Positions 1 through 5,950 of a DNA stretch of 7,990 bases are shown here, piece by piece. A program made the translations under genes and the position numbers. Under the pieces are notes generated by a model that was not told where the DNA came from, ran no database searches, and saw only the letters and a program-made list of their open reading frames with translations. Origin of the DNA: Thermoplasmata archaeon (GTDB lineage: Archaea; Thermoplasmatota; Thermoplasmata; Lutacidiplasmatales; UBA184); NCBI GenBank assembly GCA_030039825.1, contig JASHUV010000212.1, positions 1 to 7,990 on the forward strand, written 5' to 3'. Position 1 is the first letter of the stretch. Each line of letters opens with the position of its first letter.

Positions 1-472
1 CGAGGGCGTAGCCGCTCTTCACCTCGGCCGTCGTGGTCCCGTGGCGCGCCATCCGCCGGAGCCGGGCGAGGGCCGCCGCGCGCAGCGCCGCGGTCGGCGC
101 GCGCCGGGTCGCCCGCACGGAGGCGAGGAGGCCACCCCCGGAGCGCGCGAGGTCGGCGTAGCTCGCGCCGTGGACCTTTCGGGGGAGCTCGTCGGCCCGG
201 TCGCCGGCGAACAGGAGGTGCGTGTGGGCGTCGACGAGGCCGGGCATCACCGAGGCGCCCCCGAGGTCGGTCGGTCGCCGGCCGGCCCTCAGCGTGACCT
301 CCCGTCGGGCCGCCCGGGCCGATCCGACGAACGCGAACCGGCCCCGGTCGATGGCGACCGCCGCGTCCTCGACGAGGCCGAGCGCGCCGGCCACCGGCCC
401 CGCGCGGGGGCCCGGCGGGCCGTCGAGCGTGGCGAGCTCCCGGATCCCGACGAGGAGCGCGTCGGCCCTCAT
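1..472 (-). CDS. hutI: Imidazolonepropionase (HutI), N-terminal part, cut by window edge
   Basis: My translation of the minus strand from the ATG at 472 gives 157 residues and stays open to the left edge. Residues 76-85 read MPGLVDAHTH, the HxH metal-binding motif (H83, H85) of the amidohydrolase superfamily. They are followed by LLFAGDR, a GGG turn near 112-114 and GTTTAEVKSGYAL at the end. The phrase EVKSGY after GTTT is characteristic of imidazolonepropionase (EC 3.5.2.7), which hydrolyses 4-imidazolone-5-propanoate to N-formimidoyl-glutamate in cytosolic histidine degradation. The family is usually 400-420 residues, so a bit over a third is present. The C-terminal metal ligands are outside the window. 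Its ATG overlaps the rnz stop as ATGA and I see no ribosome binding site, so translation probably depends on coupling to rnz. Whether other hut genes follow cannot be seen. Confidence 0.93.
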   Translation of the reverse strand, partial: MRADALLVGIRELATLDGPPGPRAGPVAGALGLVEDAAVAIDRGRFAFVGSARAARREVTLRAGRRPTDLGGASVMPGLVDAHTHLLFAGDRADELPRKVHGASYADLARSGGGLLASVRATRRAPTAALRAAALARLRRMARHGTTTAEVKSGYAL

Positions 473-1374
473 TCGGGCGACCGGAGGGTGTGCTCGAGGA
501 GGTCGCGGGCGGCGCGGGCGTCGACGAAGACGGCGCGGGCCTCCTCCTCGAGCGGCGCCGTCTCCTTGTACCGGGAGGAGAAGTGGGTCAGGAAGAGCCC
601 CCGGGCGCCGGCGGCGAGGGCGAGCTCGGCGGCCTGGCGGGCCGAGGAGTGCCCCCAGCGGTTCGCCTCCTCGGCGAGGTCGTGGGCCGCGGTCGCCTCG
701 TGGACGAGGAGCGTCGCGCGCTCGGCGAGCTTGCGGACCTCCTCCGACGGCGCGCTGTCCCCGGAGTACACGACGGAACGTCCGGCCCTCGGCGGGCCCA
801 TCACCTCCTCCGGGCGGACGATCCGCTCCCCGACCGCCACCGGCGTCCCTTCCTCGAGGCGGCGGAAATCGGCGCCCCGGATCCCGAGCGAGCGGGCGAG
901 CTCGCCGTCGAACCGCCCCCGCCGGGGACCTTCCTCGACCCGGAAGGCGAGGGCCGGTACGGGGTGGTCCGCGCGGGCGGCGCGCACGGTGTACCCGTCG
1001 AGCTCGACGCTCGCCCCCGGCGAGAGGGCGTGGACGGTGACCGGGAAGCGCAGCGTGAAGTGGCCGAGGCCGAGCACGCGGTCGACCTGGTCGCGGGCGT
1101 CCTCCGGGCCGTAGATGTCGAGCGGATCCTCGCGGTGGTTCAACCCGAGGCTCTGGATGAGGCCCGGGAGCCCGAGGAAGTGGTCCCCGTGGAAGTGCGT
1201 GAGGAAGACGCGCCGGACCCGCATGAAGGAGTGCGGGGATTGGAAGAGCTGACGCTGGGTCCCCTCGCCGCAATCGAGCAGGAGGAGCTCGCGCTCCATG
1301 TCGAGGGCGATCGCGCTCGCGGAGCGCTCCTTCGTCGGCCAGGAACCGGCGGTGCCGAGGAAGGTGAGGCGCAT
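469..1374 (-). CDS. rnz: Ribonuclease Z (tRNA 3'-end endonuclease)
   Basis: This 301-residue protein matches the usual RNase Z length (about 300). It cuts the 3' trailer from tRNA precursors in the cytosol (EC 3.1.26.11) using a two-zinc metallo-beta-lactamase fold. Visible motifs in order: FLGTAGSWPT at 5-14; LLLDCGEGTQRQL at 31-43; the zinc motif THFHGDHFLGLPG at 59-71 (H60, H62, D64, H65); DHPVPALAFR at 136-145 (H137); the arm-like region around 149-180 that grips tRNA in this family; YSGDSAP (D206); HEAT (225-228); GHSSARQAAE (241-250); and LTHFSSRY with H264. All expected ligands are present. The start is the ATG opening MRLTFLGT. The frame stays open upstream to 1743, but that extension would run antisense through the next gene and lacks family similarity. 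A TATA-like box 26 nt upstream supports a leaderless start at this ATG. It is followed by hutI with a 4-nt overlap. Confidence 0.96.
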   Translation of the reverse strand: MRLTFLGTAGSWPTKERSASAIALDMERELLLLDCGEGTQRQLFQSPHSFMRVRRVFLTHFHGDHFLGLPGLIQSLGLNHREDPLDIYGPEDARDQVDRVLGLGHFTLRFPVTVHALSPGASVELDGYTVRAARADHPVPALAFRVEEGPRRGRFDGELARSLGIRGADFRRLEEGTPVAVGERIVRPEEVMGPPRAGRSVVYSGDSAPSEEVRKLAERATLLVHEATAAHDLAEEANRWGHSSARQAAELALAAGARGLFLTHFSSRYKETAPLEEEARAVFVDARAARDLLEHTLRSPE

Positions 1375-1397
1375 CCGCGCCGCGACGGCGCGCCGGG

Positions 1398-1403
1398 TTA
1401 AAG
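1398..1403 (-). promoter_or_regulatory. TATA-like box for rnz-hutI (leaderless)
   Basis: On the minus strand this reads CTTTAA, the only A/T-rich hexamer in a very GC-rich stretch. Its centre lies about 26 nt upstream of the rnz ATG. This is the archaeal TATA-to-start-site distance, so transcription would begin at or next to the start codon. No Shine-Dalgarno sequence precedes the ATG, which fits a leaderless mRNA. Assigned by spacing only. Confidence 0.5.
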
Positions 1404-1458
1404 AGGCGCGCGGGACGCGGTCCGTCCGACGGAGGTCGGCGCGGCCGCCGTCGAGCGG

Positions 1459-1470
1459 ACGGTAAACCGT
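1459..1470. promoter_or_regulatory. Small inverted repeat at the divergent promoter (possible operator)
   Basis: The sequence is ACGGT-AA-ACCGT, two perfect 5-bp arms around a 2-bp spacer. It abuts and shares one base with the TATA-like box of the rightward gene, where a repressor or TFB-region regulator could bind. Such short repeats also arise by chance, so a regulatory role is only a suggestion. Confidence 0.25.
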
Positions 1471-1475
1471 TAGTA
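1470..1475 (+). promoter_or_regulatory. TATA-like box for the DUF929-VKOR unit (leaderless)
   Basis: TTAGTA is centred about 29 nt upstream of the ATG at 1502, preceded by the A-rich piece GGTAAACC. The distance fits an archaeal promoter firing at or just before the start codon. No Shine-Dalgarno motif is visible upstream of the ATG (it is preceded by GACCCGCACCC), again consistent with a leaderless transcript. The box is a weak match. Confidence 0.4.
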
Positions 1476-1501
1476 CGACCCTCTCCCCTAGACCCGCACC
1501 C

Positions 1502-2671
1502 ATGGTCGATTGGGACCGTGTCGACAAGCGGCGCTCCCAGGGATGGGAGTGGGACCGGATCGCCGCGGACCCGAAGGTCGACTTCCATCCCGAGGCCTCC
1601 GCCGGCGACCCGGGTCGGGCCCTCCGCGCCATGTACTTCCAGCGCCGCTCCCGCGGGAAGCGGGCCGACGCGCCCGGAGGCGGACCCGCCGACGATCCCG
1701 GCCCGGCGGGCCCGGACCGCACGAACGGCCGGATCGCGTACATCGGCTTCCTCGCGACCCCGCTCTTCGCGATCTGGTTCCTCCTGGCCGTCGTCTTCCC
1801 GGCCCCGGTCGGGACCTATCTACCGGCGGTGCCCGGCCTCGCCCTCCTCCTCGCCGCCGCGGCGATCGTCCTCGGCTTCGGGCTCCTGAGGTCCGTCGAC
1901 AAGTGGTCGACCCAGTTCCGCAACGCCTGCATCTTCGGCGTCATCCTCGGCCTCGTGATCGCGGCCGCGGTCGGCGGCGTCGCCGTGATCAACGGCTGCC
2001 CGACGCTGACGAGCTCCACGAGCTCGGTCCCGGACACCGCCGGGGTGGTCGGCAGCCCCTGGGAGCACGCGGCGAACTCGGAGTGGACCGAGAGCGGCGT
2101 GCCGGTCTTCTTCTTCTACGGTTCCATCGCCTGCCCCTACTGCTCGGCGTCGAGCTGGGCGATGGCCCTCGCGCTCGAGCAGTTCGGCACGATGAGCGGG
2201 ACCTCCTACGGCCACTCGTCGAGCACGGACGTCGATCCCGACACGCCGGAGACGATCCTCGCCTCGGCGTCGTTGACGAGCCAGTACGTCGCCCTGCACG
2301 TCGACGAATCGACGGACGACGCGGCCATCACGACCCCGCCGACCCCCTCCTGCATCGACTCGGCGTACGTCAGCGCCTACGATTCGACCGGGAGCATCCC
2401 GTTCGTGGCGATCGGGGGCCAGTACATCCACGTCGGTACCCTCGTCGACCCCACCCAGCTCCGGACGACGCCGGGCGACGGTTCGAGCAACCCCCTCACC
2501 CCGACCCAGGTGGCCGGCGAGCTCACCAACCAGTCGGGCGCCGCGTGGAACGCCATCGCGCCGGCGGCGTACATCATCGAGGCGCTCTTATGCATCTTGA
2601 ACCACGATCAGCCCGCGGGCCTCGCCGCGAACCCGAACGTCGCGCCGATCATCAAGCAGGTCAGCGGCTGA
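1502..2671 (+). CDS. DUF929-type membrane-anchored thioredoxin-fold protein
   Basis: The protein has 389 residues in three parts. Residues 1-55 form a soluble, charged segment with WDRV, GWEWDRIAADPKV and GRALRAMYFQRR, followed by a Gly/Pro/Asp-rich linker. Three hydrophobic segments (about 78-100, 106-129, 141-165) would put the N-terminus in the cytosol and the rest outside. From about 198 the sequence resembles archaeal DUF929: VPVFFFYGSIACPYCSASSW carries a CPYC motif (C211, C214), and GSIPFVAIGG (P300) fits the cis-proline loop of the thioredoxin fold. C166, C284 and C364 are further cysteines outside or at the membrane edge. The known fold and CxxC suggest a disulfide oxidase or isomerase acting on secreted proteins. 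The next gene, 13 nt downstream, is a VKOR homologue that could reoxidise it. The biochemical role of DUF929 is not established. The ATG at 1502 is supported by the promoter spacing. Confidence 0.82.
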   Translation: MVDWDRVDKRRSQGWEWDRIAADPKVDFHPEASAGDPGRALRAMYFQRRSRGKRADAPGGGPADDPGPAGPDRTNGRIAYIGFLATPLFAIWFLLAVVFPAPVGTYLPAVPGLALLLAAAAIVLGFGLLRSVDKWSTQFRNACIFGVILGLVIAAAVGGVAVINGCPTLTSSTSSVPDTAGVVGSPWEHAANSEWTESGVPVFFFYGSIACPYCSASSWAMALALEQFGTMSGTSYGHSSSTDVDPDTPETILASASLTSQYVALHVDESTDDAAITTPPTPSCIDSAYVSAYDSTGSIPFVAIGGQYIHVGTLVDPTQLRTTPGDGSSNPLTPTQVAGELTNQSGAAWNAIAPAAYIIEALLCILNHDQPAGLAANPNVAPIIKQVSG

Positions 2672-2684
2672 CCCGCCCCGCCCC

Positions 2685-3224
2685 GTGCGCGCCGAGACCC
2701 TGCACGCGCTCCTCCTCCTCGCGCTTATCGTGGGTCTCGGGGCGTCGATCTTCGCCTACGCGGAGAGCGTCGACGTCTCGCTCCAGCGCGACTGCTCGGT
2801 GAACGTCTTCTTCTCCTGCTCGAAGGTCGATCAGAGCGGCCAGACGACGACGCTCGGCCTCCCGGACTACGCCTGGGGGATCGGGGGGTTCCTCGCCATG
2901 CTCGCGCTCGACATCCCCCTCTACGTCTCCTGGCGCGCGAGCCTCCTGCGCGCGCTCGCCGCTCTCTCCGGCCTCGGCGTCCTCCTGAGCGCCGACCTCA
3001 CCTACATCGAGCTCGTCCGGATCGACGCCCTCTGCCCGGTCTGTCTCACGGCCTACCTCTCGAACCTCCTCGCCTTCCTCCTGTTCGTCGCCCTCCTCCA
3101 CCGCGGACGGCGGGGGACCGATGAGCTCGAGGAGGAGCTCCCCGGCCGGTCGGAGGGCCGGACCGCGCCCGCGCGGGGGGACCCGCCGGCGGGCGGAACG
3201 ACCGGCGGGCGCTCTACGCCTTGA
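2685..3224 (+). CDS. VKOR-family disulfide oxidoreductase (vitamin K epoxide reductase-like)
   Basis: This 179-residue membrane protein has hydrophobic helices near 5-26, 62-82, 87-106 and 117-138, the four-helix core of VKOR. The loop cysteines C37 and C45 and serine S51 have the same spacing (8 and 6) as C43, C51 and S57 of human VKOR. The active-site CxxC is present as LCPVCLTAY (C117, C120). Prokaryotic VKOR passes electrons from a thioredoxin-like partner to quinone, as DsbB does for DsbA. The CPYC protein encoded just upstream is the obvious partner. Translation starts at a GTG at 2685, because the first helix begins immediately and no later start keeps it. No ribosome binding site is evident. 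The last 30 residues are a polar Gly/Pro/Arg tail not needed for the fold. The end overlaps the opposite-strand DUF169 gene by 11 nt. Confidence 0.9.
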   Translation: MRAETLHALLLLALIVGLGASIFAYAESVDVSLQRDCSVNVFFSCSKVDQSGQTTTLGLPDYAWGIGGFLAMLALDIPLYVSWRASLLRALAALSGLGVLLSADLTYIELVRIDALCPVCLTAYLSNLLAFLLFVALLHRGRRGTDELEEELPGRSEGRTAPARGDPPAGGTTGGRSTP

Positions 3225-3921
3225 AGGGGCGCTTCGCCGCCTTCCGGCGACGGGTGTTCTCGTCCCCGACGGCCGAGTTCGCTTCGCGGACGCGCCGAAG
3301 GTCCTTCGCGAACCCCTCCAGGTGGTCGCCGCGGACGCCGAGGACCATCCTCTCGTCGCCCATCTCGGTGTAGATCCGCGAGCCGATGCATCCGATCGAC
3401 ATCGCGACGGGGGCGCCCCGGTTCAGCGTCGGGACGATCGCGCACATCGGCCGCCCGTTCATCGGGACGGCGCCGTGGGCGGCCTCGAGGAGGAACATCG
3501 CCGATCGCGGCCGCGCGAACATGAGGACGCTCGTCGGGGCGCTCGGCAGGGTCCCGAGCGGTCCGTAGGCGACGAACTTCGGCGGCGTCGCGTTCCGAGG
3601 GATGGAGGCCTCCTCGCCGGGGGCGAGGTAGCCCGCCTTCTGGAACATCCCGACGGTCCCCATGAGCCGGGTGCCGAGATCGCCGGCGGGGGCGACGCCG
3701 AGGACGAACGCCCCGACCTCGCACGCCTCGTGCTCGGCGAGGTCCGCGTAGAACGGTCCCCGCGTGCCCTCCGCGAAGAACGTGCACACCGACGGCGCGC
3801 CGCCGGGATGCCGGGCGACCCCGTTCGGGGGGGCCTCGAGGTAGGAGATCTGCACGGGGGGCCGGTCGAGGTCGAGGTCGGCGGTCAGCTGCTGGGCGAG
3901 GGCAAGGAGATCCGGGCTCAT
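3214..3921 (-). CDS. DUF169 family protein, function unknown
   Basis: The 235-residue product looks like a DUF169 protein, a family of archaea and anaerobic bacteria with no established function. Supporting pieces are RPPVQISYLEAPP near the N-terminus (20-32), a cysteine-containing segment at 45-50 (VCTFFA), HEACEVGAFVLGV at 64-76, LMFARP at 133-138, and the C-terminal SIGCIGSRIYTEM at 175-187. Cysteines C46, C67, C160 and C178 are spread along the chain and could form a metal or redox site, but I cannot show this. No signal peptide or membrane helix is present, so it is probably cytosolic. The basic tail (TRRRKAAKRPFK) is unlike the rest. It stands alone on this strand, convergent with the VKOR gene and divergent from the ATPase genes. 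The ATG at 3921 follows GGTGGTG, a weak possible ribosome binding site. Family assignment is by memory of the motifs, not a search. Confidence 0.72.
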   Translation of the reverse strand: MSPDLLALAQQLTADLDLDRPPVQISYLEAPPNGVARHPGGAPSVCTFFAEGTRGPFYADLAEHEACEVGAFVLGVAPAGDLGTRLMGTVGMFQKAGYLAPGEEASIPRNATPPKFVAYGPLGTLPSAPTSVLMFARPRSAMFLLEAAHGAVPMNGRPMCAIVPTLNRGAPVAMSIGCIGSRIYTEMGDERMVLGVRGDHLEGFAKDLRRVREANSAVGDENTRRRKAAKRPFKA

Positions 3922-3997
3922 CGGGGCACCACCACGTCGCCCAGAACGGCCCGCTCACTTGAACCCTCCTGAGCCCCCCGGAACGCCGGGGCCGCGC

Positions 3998-4006
3998 GTT
4001 ATATAC
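3998..4006 (+). promoter_or_regulatory. TATA box of the ATPase K-E-C operon
   Basis: GTTATATAC is a near-consensus archaeal TATA box standing out in GC-rich DNA. Transcription would start about 25 nt downstream, near 4026-4030, leaving a leader of roughly 15 nt before the ATG at 4044. This placement excludes the ATG at 4014 as the translation start. No other convincing promoter is seen between 3922 and 4043. A promoter for the leftward DUF169 gene must lie here too, but I see no clear box for it. Confidence 0.75.
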
Positions 4007-4037
4007 CCGTCTTATGTCGCGCCCCGCCGGGTGCGAC

Positions 4038-4041
4038 GGAG
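4038..4041 (+). promoter_or_regulatory. Closely spaced GGAG ribosome binding site of subunit K
   Basis: GGAG lies only 2 nt before the ATG at 4044, closer than the usual 5-9 nt. It matches the anti-Shine-Dalgarno sequence and helps choose this ATG over the one at 4014, though the short spacing makes it a weak site. Confidence 0.4.
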
Positions 4042-4043
4042 AG

Positions 4044-4268
4044 ATGGTCAGCAGCGACCCATACGCCGTCCTGGCGGCCGGGATCGCCATCGCCGGGGGG
4101 CTCATCGGGACGGGCATGGCCCAGTCGGGCATCGGCGCGGCCGGTATGGGCATCTACGCCGAGAAGCCCGAGATGTTCGGGAAGTTCCTCTTCGTCTTCG
4201 TCATTCCCGAGACGCTCTGGATCATCGGGTTCGTCCTGGGGATCATCCTGCTCCTCGGCATCCTCTAG
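4044..4268 (+). CDS. atpK: A-type ATP synthase subunit K (rotor ring proteolipid)
   Basis: The 74-residue product is a two-helix membrane proteolipid, the usual size of archaeal K/c subunits. Helix 1 (about 8-36) has the glycine-rich run GGLIGTGMAQSGIGAAGMG. The loop AEKPEMFGK (39-47) is the family polar loop. Helix 2 (about 48-73) holds the ion-binding glutamate in the motif IPET (E56). Many copies form the ring that rotates as ions cross the membrane through subunit I. Q27 in helix 1 and T57 after the glutamate are positions that help bind sodium in some c rings, so ion choice is open. I prefer the ATG at 4044 to the one at 4014 because of the TATA box at 3998-4006 and because the extra residues are not hydrophobic or family-like. 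Subunit E follows after 18 nt. Confidence 0.95.
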   Translation: MVSSDPYAVLAAGIAIAGGLIGTGMAQSGIGAAGMGIYAEKPEMFGKFLFVFVIPETLWIIGFVLGIILLLGIL

Positions 4269-4286
4269 ACCGAGGGGGCGCCGGGG

Positions 4287-4856
4287 ATGAGCCTCGATCG
4301 CCTCGTCGAGGAGGTGCGCGCGCGCTCGCGCGCCGAGGTCAAGGCCGAGAAGGCCCGGACCCTCGAGGCGTCGCGCCAGGTCGTCGCCGAGCGGGACGCC
4401 GAGCTCCGCCGTCTCGCCGAGGAGGCGGCGAGCGCCGTCGCCGCGGAGGCGGGCCGGATCCGCTCCGCGGAGGTCGCCAAGGCCCGCGGGGAGGGCCGCA
4501 AGCTCGTCTTCGAGGCCCGGAAGCGGACCGCGGACCGGGCGATCGCCGACGCCCGGGAGCGGCTCGAGGCGTACACCGGCTCGAAGGAGTACGCCGACCT
4601 CCTCGAGCGGCTCTACGAGCACGCCGTCGCCCGGCTCGGGAAGCCCGTCCGTCTCCTCGGGCGCCCGGAGGACGCCGCCCTCCTGAAGGGACTGCAGGGC
4701 AAGGGGAGCGCCCCCGGCACGGCGCCGATCCTCGGCGGGCTCATCGCCGAGAGCGCCGACGGGAACCGCCGCCTCGACCTCTCCTTCGATGAGCTCCTCC
4801 GCCGCCGGGAGGACGATCTCCTCGCCCTCGCGCGCGCGCCCGGGGCCTCCGGATGA
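4287..4856 (+). CDS. atpE: A-type ATP synthase subunit E (peripheral stalk)
   Basis: The 189-residue protein has the expected two parts. Residues 1 to about 95 are a long Ala/Arg/Glu-rich helix without prolines, suited to the coiled coil formed with subunit H/G. Residues from about 96 form the globular C-terminal domain that binds the catalytic head. The family signature GGLIAESADGNRRLDLSFDE occupies 150-169, followed by LLRRREDDLL. In the complex E resists rotation of the catalytic part relative to subunit I. A purine run GAGGGGG ends about 8 nt before the ATG. The stop codon overlaps the start of subunit C as ATGA, so the two are probably translationally coupled. The length is normal for the family (about 180-200). 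Confidence 0.95.
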   Translation: MSLDRLVEEVRARSRAEVKAEKARTLEASRQVVAERDAELRRLAEEAASAVAAEAGRIRSAEVAKARGEGRKLVFEARKRTADRAIADARERLEAYTGSKEYADLLERLYEHAVARLGKPVRLLGRPEDAALLKGLQGKGSAPGTAPILGGLIAESADGNRRLDLSFDELLRRREDDLLALARAPGASG

Positions 4857-5932
4857 GCTCGTCGCCGTACAGCGCGGCGCTCGGGCGGATCACCTCCCGC
4901 CTCACCGACTTCCTGCCGAAGGAGGTCGTCCACCGGCTCGCCGGCGCGAAGGACCTCTCCGAGCTCACGAAGATGCTCGAGGGGACGGCGTACGGCCCCG
5001 AGATCGTCCGGGCCGCGACGACGCTCCAGGGGGCGCCGATGCTCGAGGCCGCGATCAACGCCGTGTTCGCCGCTCGCAATCTCCACGCCTACAACTCCGG
5101 CTCCTTCGCCGGGCGCCCGATCGTCGGCCTCTACCTCGAGCGCTGGGACCTCGAGAACCTCTCCGTCATCCTCGCGGCGAAGGCCCACGGCCGTTCCGTC
5201 GGGGCCGACGAGGAGCGCCTCGTCAGCTGGCGGGAGCGGCCGGCCGGGGTCCCGGCGGGCGTCATGACCCTCGACGACCTGAGGGCGCTCATCGCCCAGC
5301 CGACGATCGAGGCCGCGATGGCCTACCTCGTCCGGTTCGGCTACGGCCCCGCGATCCTGCCGCTCGCCGAGACGTTCGCGCGCACGGGCGACATCTTCCC
5401 CCTCGTGCAGGCCCTCGAACGGGACTACTACGAGCGCCTCTTTTCGCGCCTGCGCTTCTTCCAGGGCGACGAATGGGTGGTCCGGGAGTTCTTCTCGATC
5501 GAGGTCGACCACCGGAACATCCTGACGCTCCTCACGGCCCGCGACGCCGGTCTCCCGCCGGAGGAGGCGACGAGCCGGTGGATCGCGGGGGGGTCCCTCC
5601 TCGCGACGTCCGTCCCGGAGCTCATGGGCGCCGGGGGCGTCCCGGAGATCGTCGCCCAGCTCGCCGGTCGATTCCCGGATCTGCCGCAGGGCCTTCCCCC
5701 CTACCAGGAGAACCGGACGCTCGCCGGCTTCGAGGCGGCCCTCCGGACGGAGCGGATCGCGAAGGCCGTCTCGAGGATGCGCGCCCACCCGGTCTCCCTC
5801 GCGGTGCTCTTCGCCTACCTCCTCCTCGCGGAGTCGGAGCGCGCCGACCTGCGCCGGATCATCTACGGGACGCTCTACGGCCTCCCGAAGGAGAAGGTCG
5901 ACGCCCTGCTCGTCGCGGCCGGGTCCGGGTAG
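4853..5932 (+). CDS. atpC: A-type ATP synthase subunit C (central stalk to ring adaptor)
   Basis: The 359-residue, mostly helical protein matches archaeal subunit C (V-type subunit d) in length and internal structure. The funnel-shaped family fold is a pseudo-threefold repeat. Three related segments can be read here: WDLENLSVILAAKAHG (98-113), VDHRNILTLLTARDAGLPPE (218-237) and ADLRRIIYGTLYGLPKEKV (331-349). It sits on the K ring and couples it to the central stalk (D/F). There is no membrane helix. It begins within the stop of atpE (ATGA). In most archaea atpF, atpA, atpB and atpD follow. Here the operon ends: the next gene is on the opposite strand, 18 nt away. Confidence 0.94.
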   Translation: MSSSPYSAALGRITSRLTDFLPKEVVHRLAGAKDLSELTKMLEGTAYGPEIVRAATTLQGAPMLEAAINAVFAARNLHAYNSGSFAGRPIVGLYLERWDLENLSVILAAKAHGRSVGADEERLVSWRERPAGVPAGVMTLDDLRALIAQPTIEAAMAYLVRFGYGPAILPLAETFARTGDIFPLVQALERDYYERLFSRLRFFQGDEWVVREFFSIEVDHRNILTLLTARDAGLPPEEATSRWIAGGSLLATSVPELMGAGGVPEIVAQLAGRFPDLPQGLPPYQENRTLAGFEAALRTERIAKAVSRMRAHPVSLAVLFAYLLLAESERADLRRIIYGTLYGLPKEKVDALLVAAGSG

Positions 5933-5950
5933 GGCGGCGCGCCCTCGGGT

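Noticed and set aside
41..1401. Long rightward open frames across rnz and hutI (to 1114 and 490-1401)
   Set aside because: Their translations are Arg/Gly/Pro/Ala-rich with no recognisable domain and lie antisense to two well-matched genes. They result from GC-rich codon use.
1375..1743. Upstream extension of rnz to an ATG at 1743
   Set aside because: The extra 123 residues run antisense through the DUF929 start, have no family similarity, and ignore the TATA-like box 26 nt before the MRLTFLG start.
4014..4043. Earlier ATG for subunit K
   Set aside because: It lies only about 10 nt downstream of the TATA box, upstream of the expected transcript start, and would add ten non-family residues (SRPAGCDGE).
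4613..5788. Long leftward open frame opposite atpE and atpC
   Set aside because: Composition is charged and repetitive with no domain; both plus-strand genes are clear family members.
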